64,000 bases of DNA. It comes from Bifidobacterium pseudolongum subsp. globosum. Its GTDB lineage: Bacteria > Actinomycetota > Actinomycetes > Actinomycetales > Bifidobacteriaceae. A program made the translations under genes and the position numbers. The stretch lies in NCBI RefSeq assembly GCF_004155535.1, contig NZ_RYUH01000012.1, positions 1-64,000 of the forward strand, written 5' to 3'. The notes beneath the pieces were generated by a model. The model saw nothing but the letters and a program-made list of their open reading frames with translations. It made no database searches and was not told where the DNA came from. Shown here one piece after another: positions 52,494 to 61,201 of this stretch (position 1 is its first letter; each line of letters starts with the position of its first letter).

Positions 52494-53738
52494 TTAGCGC
52501 AGAAATTCCGGAATATCGAGGTCGCCCGAGTCGTTGGAGCCGTAATAGTCCGGCCCCGTGGTCGGGTCGAACACCGGCGTTTCGGGCGTCTGCGGCACAA
52601 CCGGCTGGGCGGGCTGTTCCGCGGGTGCCGTCTGGAAGATCGGCGTGGCGTTCGGGGCCGGCGAGGTCACCATGGTCGGCAGGCTGCCGGTATGGCTCAC
52701 CGGCTTGATCACCGGGTCGTCGGCGCGCGTGTGCGGCAACGGGTTGGCGGGCGCGGCGGCCGGCTTCGGCTTTTCGCCCTTCGAGTCGAATCCGGCGGCG
52801 ATCACGGTCACGCGGATCTCGTCACCATAGGCGTCGTCGAGTGCCAGACCCCAGATGATCTGCGCTTCCGGATGCGCCGAACGGCGGATGAGCTCGGTGG
52901 CCTGCGTGGCCTCCTGCAGCTTGAGGTCGGTGCCGGCTGCGATGTTGATGAGCACGCCGTTGGCGCCGTCGATGCTCTCTTCGAGCAGCGGCGAGCTGAT
53001 CGCGATCTCGGCGGCCTGTGTGGCGCGGTCCTCGCCCCGTGCCGAGCCGATGCCGAACATCGCGGTGCCCGAGTCACGCAGGATCGACGTGACATCGGAG
53101 AAATCCACGTGGATGTACGAATTCATCGTGATCAGGTCGGTGATGCCCTGCACGCCGGCCAGCAGCGCGGTGTCGGCGGTCTTGAACGCCTCGACGATGC
53201 CGATTGAACGGTCGGCGAGCTCGAGCAGGCGGTCGTTCGGGATGATGATGAGCGCGTCGACCTCTTTGCGTAGGTTCTCGATGCCCATCGCGGCGGAAGC
53301 GGCGCGCTGCGGGCCTTCGAACGAGAACGGGCGGGTGACGACCGCGATCGTGAGCGCGCCCTGCTGGCGGGCGGCGCGCGCGACGAGCGGGCTTGCGCCG
53401 GTGCCGGTGCCGCCGCCTTCGCCGGCGGTCACGAACACCATGTCGGCGCCCTTGACGGCCTCTTCGATGTCGGACTGGTGGTCCTGGGCCGCCTTGGCGC
53501 CCTTCTCCGGGTCGGCTCCAGCGCCGAGGCCACGGCTCGAAGCGTCGTTCAGCGAAATCTTGACGTCGGCGTCCGAACGCAGCAGATCCTTCGCATCCGT
53601 ATTGATGGCGACGAATTCCACATTCTGCAGCCCCTCTGCGATCATGCGGTTGATTGCGTTGCCGCCCGCGCCACCGACACCGACGACCTTAATGTTGGTT
53701 TTGTCGTTGAAATTGTCAGTCTGGGCAATCTCGCTCAC
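52494..53738 (-). CDS. ftsZ: Cell division tubulin homolog FtsZ
   Basis: 414 residues. GTPase that polymerises into the division ring. NIKVVGVGGAGGNAINRM opens the nucleotide domain, followed by the tubulin signature GEGGGTGTGASP and the T7 loop region NGVLINIAAG. The C-terminal tail ends DLDIPEFLR, the conserved peptide that binds SepF and other partners. The start is GTG (53738-53736) after GGAGAATACC. It heads the second division block, separated by 30 kb from the mraZ cluster, and a 154-base region without genes precedes it. Confidence 0.97.
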   Translation of the reverse strand: MSEIAQTDNFNDKTNIKVVGVGGAGGNAINRMIAEGLQNVEFVAINTDAKDLLRSDADVKISLNDASSRGLGAGADPEKGAKAAQDHQSDIEEAVKGADMVFVTAGEGGGTGTGASPLVARAARQQGALTIAVVTRPFSFEGPQRAASAAMGIENLRKEVDALIIIPNDRLLELADRSIGIVEAFKTADTALLAGVQGITDLITMNSYIHVDFSDVTSILRDSGTAMFGIGSARGEDRATQAAEIAISSPLLEESIDGANGVLINIAAGTDLKLQEATQATELIRRSAHPEAQIIWGLALDDAYGDEIRVTVIAAGFDSKGEKPKPAAAPANPLPHTRADDPVIKPVSHTGSLPTMVTSPAPNATPIFQTAPAEQPAQPVVPQTPETPVFDPTTGPDYYGSNDSGDLDIPEFLR

Positions 53739-53892
53739 GGTATTCTCCTGTCATTTACGTATCTTGCTCTACTCTATCGCAGACGGGTCGATAAATGTTA
53801 CGTGTTTCACCGTTTTCAATCCATTGCGCAATACAGCAGATGCGGTTGTGTGCTGGTGTGGGTTTTTCTTCGACGTTCCGGTCAGCGTTGCA

Positions 53893-55122
53893 TCAATACT
53901 CCGCATCCATCGGATCGTCTCCAAACAGTTGCTCACGCTCGGCGCGCGTAGTCCGCCGGCTTTCCAGCCAGCCGTAGGGAAGATGGACTTTTTTCGCAAA
54001 GCGAACACGGCCTCTGGGCTTATCCACGATGCGGTCCGGCAGCTGAGCCTGCTGGTCCAATCCATCGATGATCGCCTGCACTTCGGCGAGGCTCTCGCAC
54101 CCCATGAACGCGGCGCGCACGGAGCCGCCGACCGGGAATCCCTTGAGATACCACGCGATGTGTTTGCGCAGGTCGTGCACCGCCATCCGCTCGTCGCCGT
54201 CGAAGAACTCGACGAGCAAACGCGCATGGCGCATCACGACGGCACCGACCTCACCGAGTGTGGGGCGCACGCGCGCGTCGCTGCCTTCGAAGGCGTTGCG
54301 GATGTCGGCGAAGATCCACGGGCGGCCTTGGCAACCGCGGCCGATCGCCACGCCGGCGCAGCCGGTCTCGTTCACCATCGCCACGGCGTCGTCGGCGCCC
54401 CAGATGTCGCCGTTGCCGAACACCGGGATGTCCAGATGCTCCACGAGCTCGCCGATGCGCGTCCAATCGGAGTGGCCGCCGTAGTATTCGGCCGTCGTGC
54501 GCGCGTGCAGCGTCACCGCGGCGCAGCCCTCGCCCTGCGCGATACGGCCGGATTCGAGGAACGTCTCGTGGTCGTGGTCGATGCCGACGCGGAATTTGGC
54601 CGTCACCGGTATGCCGGCGGGTTCGCACACGCGCACCACGCGGTGGATGATCTCTTCGAGCAGGTCCATCTTCCACGGCAGCGCGGATCCGCCTCCCCTG
54701 CGCGTGACCTTCGGCACGGGGCAGCCGAAGTTGAGGTCCACATGGTCGGCCATCGATTCGTCGACCACGATGCGGGCCGCCTGTTCCACAATCGCCGGAT
54801 TGACGCCGTACAGTTGCAGCGAGCGCGGATGCTCGCTCGGCGCGAATCGGCACAGCCGCAGCGCCTTCGGATTGCGCGCCACCAATGCGCGCGCCGTGAT
54901 CATCTCCGCCACATACAGCCCATCGGGCCCGTATTCCTCGCACAATACGCGGAACGGCCAGTTCGTCACGCCGGCCATCGGCGAGAGTATGACAGGCGTG
55001 CCGACGGTCAGCGGACCGAGCCGCACCGGCGCGAGCGCATGGTCGAGCCGGGCCGGCGCACTGTCCGTCCTCGGATCGAGTCGCGTCGTCTCATTGGCGG
55101 TATTCACTACTGTTTCGTGCAT
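53893..55122 (-). CDS. dus: tRNA-dihydrouridine synthase, DusB family
   Basis: 409 residues, FMN-dependent TIM barrel that reduces uridine in tRNA D-loops. PVILSPMAGVTNWPFRVLCEEYG, the catalytic cysteine in LNFGCPVPKVTRRGGGSALPW, and GIPVTAKFRVGID with ARTTAEYYGGHSDW are family signatures. A helical C-terminal domain follows. Compared with E. coli DusB (321) the C-terminus is longer, as in other actinobacterial members. ATG 55122 follows GGGGATGC. The upstream frame overlaps the glyS terminator region. Confidence 0.92.
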   Translation of the reverse strand: MHETVVNTANETTRLDPRTDSAPARLDHALAPVRLGPLTVGTPVILSPMAGVTNWPFRVLCEEYGPDGLYVAEMITARALVARNPKALRLCRFAPSEHPRSLQLYGVNPAIVEQAARIVVDESMADHVDLNFGCPVPKVTRRGGGSALPWKMDLLEEIIHRVVRVCEPAGIPVTAKFRVGIDHDHETFLESGRIAQGEGCAAVTLHARTTAEYYGGHSDWTRIGELVEHLDIPVFGNGDIWGADDAVAMVNETGCAGVAIGRGCQGRPWIFADIRNAFEGSDARVRPTLGEVGAVVMRHARLLVEFFDGDERMAVHDLRKHIAWYLKGFPVGGSVRAAFMGCESLAEVQAIIDGLDQQAQLPDRIVDKPRGRVRFAKKVHLPYGWLESRRTTRAEREQLFGDDPMDAEY

Positions 55123-55207
55123 GCATCCCCATTCGAGCGGTCGCGAGCCAGCGTACAGACGCGGCCTGAGAGATTCCTGAAAAACGTGCGGTGCGTGCCG
55201 CCGGCAT

Positions 55208-55249
55208 CGCAATTGCCCACGGCGCGCGGGGCGTCCGTGGGCAATTGCG
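55208..55249 (-). terminator. 15-bp hairpin after glyS
   Basis: Arms 55208-55222 and 55235-55249 pair perfectly around a 12-base GC-rich loop, about 30 bases past the glyS stop on the minus strand. No T-run follows. Confidence 0.65.
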
Positions 55250-55277
55250 GCCGTGGCGTGCGGCGGCGCGGGTGCGG

Positions 55278-56753
55278 TCAGTACAGGCCGCCGGCGGTGG
55301 CGATGTGCACGCTGTCGGGCCATGCCTCGCCGCCCATCTCGACGGGCTTCATCGGCACACGCGTGCGCTTGTCGTTGATGCGCTTGGCCACGTATTCGGC
55401 CACATTCGCGAGCGCCACGCGCTCCTGCTGCATCGTGTCGCGTTCGCGGATCGTGACCGCCTGGTCGTCGAGCGTGTCGAAATCGACGGTGATGCACAGC
55501 GGCGTGCCGATTTCGTCCTGACGGCGGTAACGGCGGCCGATCGCACCGGACTCGTCGTAGTCGATCATCCAGTCGTTGAGGCGCAGGTCACTGGCCAGGT
55601 CCTGCGCGATCGACTGCAGTTCGGGCTTCTTGCTCAGCGGCAGCACGGCGGCCTTCATCGGGGCGAGCCTCGGGTCGAGGCGCAGCACTGTGCGCTTGTC
55701 GACGCCGCCCTTCGTGTTCGGCGCTTCGTCCACGTCGTAGGCGTCCACGAGGAACGCCATGAGCGAGCGCGACAGGCCGGCCGCCGGTTCGATGACGTAC
55801 GGGATGTACTTTTCGCCCGTCGCCTGGTTGAAGTAGCTCAGGTCCTCGCCGGAATGCTCGGAGTGCGCGCCCAGGTCGAAGTCGGTGCGGTTCGCGATGC
55901 CTTCGAGCTCGCCCCAGTCGGAGCCTTGGAAGCCGAAGCGGTATTCGATGTCGACGGTGCGCTTCGAATAGTGCGCGAGCTTCTCTTTCGGATGCTCGTA
56001 GTGGCGCAGGTTCTCGGGCTTCACACCGAGGTCGAGGTACCACTGGGTGCGCGCGTCGATCCAGTACTGCTGCCATGCCTCGTCGGTGCCGGGTTCGACG
56101 AAGAACTCCATCTCCATCTGTTCGAACTCGCGCGTGCGGAAGATGAAGTTGCCGGGCGTGATCTCGTTGCGGAAGCTCTTGCCGGTGTTCGCGATGCCGA
56201 ACGGCGGCTTGGAGCGCGAGCTCGTCATGACGTTCTTGAAGTCGACGAAGATGCCCTGCGCGGTCTCCGGGCGCAGGTAGTGCAGCGAGTTGTCGTCCTC
56301 GACCGGGCCCAGATGCGTGCGCAGCATCATGTTGAAGTCACGCGGTTCGGTCCAGTTGCCGCGCGTGCCGCAGTCGGGGCACACGATGTCCTTCAGGCCG
56401 TTCGGAGGCATCTGGTCGTTGTGCTTTTCGGCGTAGGATTCCTCGAGCTTGTCGGCGCGGTGGCGTTTGTGGCATGTGAGGCATTCGATGAGCGGGTCGT
56501 TGAACACCGAGACGTGGCCGGAGGCCACCCACACGGCGGACGGCAGGATGATCGACGTGTCGACGCCCACCACGTCCGGACGCGTGACGACCATCGCACG
56601 CCACCATTCGCGCTTGATGTTGTCCTTGAGCGCCACGCCGAGCGGACCGTAGTCCCAGGCGGAACGCGTGCCGCCATAGATCTCGCCGGCCGGGAATACG
56701 AAGCCTCGACGCTTGGCGAGGGAGACGACTTCATCAAGTTTGGAATTAGCCAC
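55278..56753 (-). CDS. glyS: Glycyl-tRNA synthetase (single-chain class II)
   Basis: 491 residues, the dimeric bacterial/eukaryotic-type enzyme, not the two-subunit form. It charges tRNA-Gly. Seen are [18 protein letters not shown] (start of the catalytic core), [15 protein letters not shown] (motif 2 region), [21 protein letters not shown] and, near the end, [14 protein letters not shown]. The anticodon-binding domain makes up the last 100 residues. Protein alignment places the start at GTG 56753, with AGAAGGTG upstream, not at the more distal ATG. The gene is divergent from the thiamine operon. Confidence 0.93.
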   Translation of the reverse strand: MANSKLDEVVSLAKRRGFVFPAGEIYGGTRSAWDYGPLGVALKDNIKREWWRAMVVTRPDVVGVDTSIILPSAVWVASGHVSVFNDPLIECLTCHKRHRADKLEESYAEKHNDQMPPNGLKDIVCPDCGTRGNWTEPRDFNMMLRTHLGPVEDDNSLHYLRPETAQGIFVDFKNVMTSSRSKPPFGIANTGKSFRNEITPGNFIFRTREFEQMEMEFFVEPGTDEAWQQYWIDARTQWYLDLGVKPENLRHYEHPKEKLAHYSKRTVDIEYRFGFQGSDWGELEGIANRTDFDLGAHSEHSGEDLSYFNQATGEKYIPYVIEPAAGLSRSLMAFLVDAYDVDEAPNTKGGVDKRTVLRLDPRLAPMKAAVLPLSKKPELQSIAQDLASDLRLNDWMIDYDESGAIGRRYRRQDEIGTPLCITVDFDTLDDQAVTIRERDTMQQERVALANVAEYVAKRINDKRTRVPMKPVEMGGEAWPDSVHIATAGGLY

Positions 56754-56885
56754 AATGCACCTTCTGGTTTGAACGGTTTGGGGTCTTGTACAAGCCCACA
56801 AGCCTACCGGCACACAGTGACACCCGAGACCACGCGTGGAACACCGTGAAACGCCACGCGTCCGCGCCACGTGTCCCAAGCGCCC

Positions 56886-56891
56886 TATAGG
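56886..56891 (+). promoter_or_regulatory. Possible -10 of the thiamine operon
   Basis: TATAGG seven or so bases before the likely 5' end of the riboswitch. There is no clear -35. Confidence 0.4.
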
Positions 56892-56894
56892 TTC

Positions 56895-56990
56895 GGTACG
56901 TGCAGGGGAACTTCCGCTTGGGGAAGTTGAGAGAGGCATGCCGCCTGACCCTTTGAACCTGTTTGGGTAACGCCATCGTAGGGAGCATTG
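56895..56990 (+). promoter_or_regulatory. TPP riboswitch (THI element)
   Basis: The conserved TPP-sensing core is present in order: GTGCAGGGG, TTGAGAGAGGC, then CCTGACCCTTTGAACCTG, TGGGTAACGCCA and CGTAGGGAGCA. The last segment (GGGAG, about 56981-56985) also serves as ribosome site for thiM eight bases later. Bound thiamine pyrophosphate would therefore hide the site and reduce translation. There is no separate terminator stem, which favours translational control. Confidence 0.95.
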
Positions 56991-56992
56991 TT

Positions 56993-57883
56993 ATGAACCA
57001 ATCACCATCCACCACCTCTGTACCGGCCTCGAGCCCGCTTCGCGAAGCCATCCGCTCCGCCGTCGAATCGGTGCGCGCGGACACGCCAATGGCACAGTCG
57101 TTCACGAACTTCGTCACCATCAACCTTGTGGCCAACGCGCAGCTCGCCGCAGGCGGCACCGCCGCGATGAGCTTCCTGCCCGACGATGTGATCGACATCG
57201 CGGCGATCAGCGGGGCCACCTACATCAACGTGGGCACCTTGCTGCCGTTCTACAAGGACGCGCTCGGCGAGATCACCAAGGCGCTGCACGAGAAGCGCCA
57301 CCGTTGGGTGCTCGACCCGGTGGCCGCCGGACTCGGCGCCACGCGCACACAGATCCTCGGCGGCATGCGTGACGTGCCGCCGGCGGTCGTGCGCGCGAAC
57401 GCCTCCGAGATCCTCACCCTCGAATCGATGTGGAACCCCACACACGCCGGCCCCGCCGACGACGGCGCGCATGGGCCGGCCGGCGTGGAATCCACCGACG
57501 ACGTGGACACCGCCGCCCGTGCCGCCGAACGTCTGGCCCTGTACCTGCGTTCCAGGGATGCCGAGGGACTGGGCGCCGTGGCGGTCTCGGGCGAAACCGA
57601 TCTGGTCACCGACGGCAAGCGCACATACCGCCTACCCGGCGGCGACCCGATGATGACCAAGATCACCGGCGCCGGTTGCGCCCTGGGCGGTGTGGTGGCC
57701 ACGTACCTGTGCGTGGCCGACCCGCTCGTGGCCGCGCTCGCCGCCTCGCTGCTGTTCAAACGCGCCGGCGAGCGCGCCGCGGCCGCAGCCAATGGGCCGG
57801 GCTCGTTCCAGACCGCGTTCCTGGACGCGCTGTGGAACATCGACGCCGACGATGTGGCGTCGTCGACCATCTGGGAGGCGTGA
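56993..57883 (+). CDS. thiM: Hydroxyethylthiazole kinase
   Basis: 296 residues. It phosphorylates salvaged hydroxyethylthiazole for thiamine phosphate synthesis. NFVTINLVANAQLAAGGTAAM and VLDPVAAGLGATR lie in the substrate and ATP domains, and TKITGAGCALGG is the catalytic GAGC loop. Residues near 165-185 form a low-conservation insert (DDGAHGPAGVESTDDVD). ATG 56993 uses the GGGAG at the end of the riboswitch. It precedes the thiE-thiD gene by two bases after its stop. Confidence 0.94.
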   Translation: MNQSPSTTSVPASSPLREAIRSAVESVRADTPMAQSFTNFVTINLVANAQLAAGGTAAMSFLPDDVIDIAAISGATYINVGTLLPFYKDALGEITKALHEKRHRWVLDPVAAGLGATRTQILGGMRDVPPAVVRANASEILTLESMWNPTHAGPADDGAHGPAGVESTDDVDTAARAAERLALYLRSRDAEGLGAVAVSGETDLVTDGKRTYRLPGGDPMMTKITGAGCALGGVVATYLCVADPLVAALAASLLFKRAGERAAAAANGPGSFQTAFLDALWNIDADDVASSTIWEA

Positions 57884-57885
57884 GC

Positions 57886-59439
57886 ATGGCCGTGACGTTC
57901 CCCTACCCTTCGATGCGTGGCTCGTTCGACCTGCGATTCTACTTCGTCGTCGGCCCCGACGACTGTGCGGGCCGCACGCTGCTTGACGTGGTGGCCAAGG
58001 CGCTCGACGGCGGCGCGAGCTTCATCCAGTTGCGCGCCAAACACGCCGACGTCGCGCAGATCGTCTCGATGGCCGAAGGCATCGCGCACGAGATCCGCGG
58101 GCACCATCTCGAGGATTCCGTCGCCTTCGTGATCGACGACCGCGTGGACGCCGCCCTCGAGGCGCGCCACCGCGGCATCAAGGTCGACGGCGTGCACATC
58201 GGCCAACAGGACCTCGACCCGCTCGAGGCGCGGCGCCTGCTGGGCAACGACGCGATCATCGGGCTGTCCGCGAAGACGCTCGACGAGGTCGAGGCAGCCA
58301 ACGCATTGCCCGGCGGCACGATCGACTATCTGGGAGCCGGCCCGTTGCATGAGACGGCCACCAAGCCCGACTGCGTCGTCACCCATGCCGACGGCACCAC
58401 AGGCACCCAGAGCGCACAGAGCATCAACGCGCTGTGCGAGGCGAGCCTCTACCCGCTCGTCGTCGGCGGAGGCGTGCATGTGCAGGATGTGCCGATGCTC
58501 GCCGGCACCTACGCCGACGGCTGGTTCGTGGTCTCGGCGATCGCCGCCGCAAACGACCCCGAGCAGGCCACCCAGGACCTCGTCAACGCGTGGCTCGCCG
58601 TGCGCGGCGACACGCGGCACGGCTATGCGCAGCACACGGCCGCCCCACACGCACTGCCCGCCGCGCTGACGATCGCGACGACCGATTCGTCGGGCGGCGC
58701 GGGCATCGCCGCCGACCTGAAGGCGATGCTCGCGAACGATGTGTACGGCATGTGCGTCGTGGCCGGCATCACCGCGCAGAACACGACCGGCGTGCAGCTC
58801 ATCGCACCGGTCGACGCCCCCGTCGTGCGCGCGCAGATCGATTCCGTGTTCACCGACATCCGCCCCGCCGCAGTGAAGATCGGCGTGATCGTCGGCGACG
58901 ACCAGATCGAGACGGTGGCGGCCGCGCTGCGCGACCACAACGCCGAGAACGTCGTGGTCGACCCGGTCATGGTCGCCACATCAGGCTCCTCGCTCGCCGA
59001 CAGCAGCGCCGTGCGCACGATGACCCGCGCGCTCTTCCCGCTTGCCACGCTCATCACCCCGAACATCCCCGAAGCGCAGGCGCTCACCGGCGCGCAGATC
59101 TCGTCTGCGGCAGACATGGAGCACGCCGCGCGGGCGCTCGCCGAGCGATTCGGGTGCGCGGCGCTCGTCAAGGGCGGCCATGGCACACAGGACGCCAACG
59201 ACGTGCTCGCGCTGCCCGACGGCGCCACGCAATGGTTCGACGGCGAGCGCATCGACAATCCCAACACCCACGGCACCGGCTGCACGCTGTCGTCGGCGAT
59301 CGCCGCGCATCTCGCGCTTGGCGAGCCGCTCGGCGACGCGGTCGCGCACGCCAAGGCGTATGTGAGCGGCGCATTGCGCGCCATGCTCGACCTCGGCGCC
59401 GGTTCCGGCCCCATGGACCATGGATGGGCGCAGCACTGA
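57886..59439 (+). CDS. thiED: Bifunctional thiamine phosphate synthase / HMP-P kinase (ThiE-ThiD fusion)
   Basis: 517 residues. The N-terminal half (about 1-215) is ThiE, with FIQLRAKHADVAQ and GVHIGQQDLDPLEARRLLGND. The diphosphate-binding end reads GGGVHVQDVPML where AIGGI is common. The C-terminal half (about 240-510) is ThiD, opening ALTIATTDSSGGAGIAADL and ending with the catalytic THGTGCTLSSAIAAHLA. It joins hydroxymethylpyrimidine phosphate kinase to the coupling step, so HMP-PP made by one domain may pass to the other. It is the second gene of the riboswitch operon. ThiC, ThiG and other synthesis genes are not in the window, so the operon may serve salvage. Confidence 0.93.
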   Translation: MAVTFPYPSMRGSFDLRFYFVVGPDDCAGRTLLDVVAKALDGGASFIQLRAKHADVAQIVSMAEGIAHEIRGHHLEDSVAFVIDDRVDAALEARHRGIKVDGVHIGQQDLDPLEARRLLGNDAIIGLSAKTLDEVEAANALPGGTIDYLGAGPLHETATKPDCVVTHADGTTGTQSAQSINALCEASLYPLVVGGGVHVQDVPMLAGTYADGWFVVSAIAAANDPEQATQDLVNAWLAVRGDTRHGYAQHTAAPHALPAALTIATTDSSGGAGIAADLKAMLANDVYGMCVVAGITAQNTTGVQLIAPVDAPVVRAQIDSVFTDIRPAAVKIGVIVGDDQIETVAAALRDHNAENVVVDPVMVATSGSSLADSSAVRTMTRALFPLATLITPNIPEAQALTGAQISSAADMEHAARALAERFGCAALVKGGHGTQDANDVLALPDGATQWFDGERIDNPNTHGTGCTLSSAIAAHLALGEPLGDAVAHAKAYVSGALRAMLDLGAGSGPMDHGWAQH

Positions 59440-59491
59440 GCGCGCCCGCACACCCCGGCGCTCGACGCCGGCACAACGAATAGGAGCATCA

Positions 59492-59854
59492 ATGGATCGT
59501 TACGCAGAACGGCAGGAAGTGCCGACCGACCCCACGACCGGCAAGCCGGTCATCAACACCGTGGCCGCCGTGGCGATCGCACCCAGCGGTGTGGGTGCGG
59601 AGCTGAGTGAATATGTGGCGCAGGCCGTGGGCGTGATCCGCGAATCCGGACTGCCCAACGAGACGAACGCCATGTTCACCAACATCGAAGGCGACCTGGA
59701 CGACGTATTGCGCGTGGTGCGCGACGCCGCCATGGCACTCGCCGGGCAGGGGTACCGCACCGGCGTGAGCCTCAAGCTCGACATCCGCCCCGGCTTCAGC
59801 GGACAGCTCGAGGAGAAGCCGCGTCTCGTGGCCGAACTGATCGACGAGGCCTAG
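59492..59854 (+). CDS. Thiamine-binding protein (YkoF/MTH1187, DUF77 family)
   Basis: 120 residues, one ferredoxin-like domain with VAAVAIAPSGVGAELSEYVAQ and SGLPNETNAMFTNIEGDLDDV, the pattern of the MTH1187/YkoF family. In that family several members bind thiamine. It is third in the riboswitch operon, 52 bases after the ThiE-ThiD gene, with its own TAGGAGCATCA ribosome site. Thiamine binding is inferred from family and operon. An N-terminal stretch of about 20 residues precedes the domain. Confidence 0.82.
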   Translation: MDRYAERQEVPTDPTTGKPVINTVAAVAIAPSGVGAELSEYVAQAVGVIRESGLPNETNAMFTNIEGDLDDVLRVVRDAAMALAGQGYRTGVSLKLDIRPGFSGQLEEKPRLVAELIDEA

Positions 59855-59883
59855 ACGCACGCCTTCGGGCCCTCGCGTGCGGT

Positions 59884-59913
59884 GAACGGCAGGCGGCATT
59901 CCACCTGCCGTTC
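59884..59913 (+). terminator. Hairpin at the end of the thiamine operon
   Basis: GAACGGCAGG (59884-59893) pairs with CCTGCCGTTC (59904-59913) around a ten-base loop, 30 bases after the DUF77 stop. Only TTCTAT follows, so the U-tract is weak. The next gene starts 14 bases later. Confidence 0.7.
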
Positions 59914-59926
59914 TATCGTAGAAGCC

Positions 59927-60982
59927 ATGACGACGATGAAGGAAGTGGCGCAGCAGGCCGGCGTTTCGGTGTCCACTGTCTCGCTTGTGCTCAACGGGCG
60001 CGACAGCGGCCGTGTCAAGGCGGACATCGCGCGGCGTGTGCGAGATACCGCGCGCGCGTTGGACTATCGGCCGAATCCCCTTGCGCAGTCCCTGCGCACA
60101 AGCCGCACGCGCATGCTGGGATTCGTCAGCATGGAAGTCGCCACGACCCCGTATGCGGGCGGCATCATCCTGGGCGCGCAGGAGGCGGCGAGCGAAGCCG
60201 GGTACCTGCTCACCACGGTGAACGCCGACGGCAAGGTCAATCTGGAGCAGGAGGTGGCCTCGTTGCACCGTTACGGGGTGGACGGCTTCCTGTTTTCCAC
60301 CATGTCCAACCGCGTCACGGACATCCCCGACAGCCTTGCCTCCTATCCCCTTGTGCTCGCCGATGCGGCCGACGCCCACGACCGCTTCCCCGCAATCGTT
60401 CCCGATGAGGTGCGCATCGGGCGCGACGCCACGCAACGCCTCATCGACGCAGGGCTCACCCGCATCGCCTATGTGGGGTGCACCGTGCCCCTTGTAGCGC
60501 AGGGGCTGCGCCTCGAAGGCTACCGGCAGGCCTTGGAGGGCGCCGGGATCGAATACCGGGAAGAGCTCGTGTGCGACGTGCTGTATAACGACGAAGCGCT
60601 GCGCACCGTGGAGCGCCTCTTTGACGAACAGCATCCCGATGGCGTGTTCTGTTTCAACGATTCACGCGCCTGGTACGTCTATGAATGCGCCGCCCGACGC
60701 GGGCTCACCATCGGATCGGACGTCTCGGTGGTGGGCGTGGACAACCATCCCGTGGTGAGTGAGACCTTCTCGCCGCAGCTGACCACGGTGGAACTGCCCC
60801 ATTACGAAATGGGATATTGGGCCGCGACCAAGCTCATCTCGCTGCTTTCGGATTCCCCCGGCACCGAGGTGCAGTGGCCCCACACCACCGCGCCGATGCC
60901 GCCGCTCGACGGCCCCATGCCCGCGATGGTCCACTGCACACTCATCGAACGTGATTCCGTGCGCGACACGCCGAGGGGATGA
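59927..60982 (+). CDS. cscR: LacI-family regulator of the sucrose/fructoside cluster (CscR-like)
   Basis: 351 residues. HTH at residues 4-24 (MKEVAQQAGVSVSTVSLVLNG) and the hinge-helix region (RPNPLAQSLRTSRTR). The effector domain has TQRLIDAGLTRIAYVGC and SVVGVDNHPVVSETFSP. It lies directly upstream of, and in the same direction as, a sugar transporter and a GH32 fructofuranosidase, and three operator-like palindromes lie between. Bifidobacteria such as B. longum have a cscA-cscB-cscR set of this kind. The inducer is likely sucrose or a short fructooligosaccharide. TATCGT ends seven bases before the ATG and no strong ribosome site is seen. Confidence 0.85.
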   Translation: MTTMKEVAQQAGVSVSTVSLVLNGRDSGRVKADIARRVRDTARALDYRPNPLAQSLRTSRTRMLGFVSMEVATTPYAGGIILGAQEAASEAGYLLTTVNADGKVNLEQEVASLHRYGVDGFLFSTMSNRVTDIPDSLASYPLVLADAADAHDRFPAIVPDEVRIGRDATQRLIDAGLTRIAYVGCTVPLVAQGLRLEGYRQALEGAGIEYREELVCDVLYNDEALRTVERLFDEQHPDGVFCFNDSRAWYVYECAARRGLTIGSDVSVVGVDNHPVVSETFSPQLTTVELPHYEMGYWAATKLISLLSDSPGTEVQWPHTTAPMPPLDGPMPAMVHCTLIERDSVRDTPRG

Positions 60983-61014
60983 CCCCGGCGCCTCGCTGCA
61001 AGCCCTCAAAACTC

Positions 61015-61028
61015 GTCAAACGATTGAC
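61015..61028. promoter_or_regulatory. Operator O1 for the csc regulator (predicted)
   Basis: GTCAAACGATTGAC, an imperfect palindrome around a central CG as in LacI-family sites. TTGACA (61024-61029), which could serve as a -35, overlaps its right end. Confidence 0.65.
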
Positions 61029-61068
61029 ATTATACGATTCAGTACTTCCTGCGTTATGCAGAAACTCC

Positions 61069-61082
61069 GTAAACCGTTTGAC
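61069..61082. promoter_or_regulatory. Operator O2 for the csc regulator (predicted)
   Basis: GTAAACCGTTTGAC. It differs from O3 in one base and abuts it, so the two form a 28-bp tandem. Confidence 0.7.
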
Positions 61083-61096
61083 GTAAATCGTTTGAC
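61083..61096. promoter_or_regulatory. Operator O3 for the csc regulator (predicted)
   Basis: GTAAATCGTTTGAC, with central CG and half-sites GTAAA and TTTGAC. It lies about 105 bases before the transporter start. Confidence 0.7.
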
Positions 61097-61201
61097 GTTC
61101 TATGCTGGGACCATCGGTTTCTTCGAAAAGGCACTGCAGCCTCCAGAAGCGCCGCTACAACCAGCCACGCCGATGACGGCACCGAACAACGAGGTTTCAT
61201 C

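Noticed and set aside
53739-53892. Gene between ftsZ and dus
   Set aside because: 154 bases without a plausible start or ribosome site. It probably holds the ftsZ promoter, but I see no clear -35/-10 pair.
56754-56885. T-box leader in front of glyS
   Set aside because: No T-box sequence (TGGNACC-type) or terminator pair is seen on the minus strand between the divergent genes.
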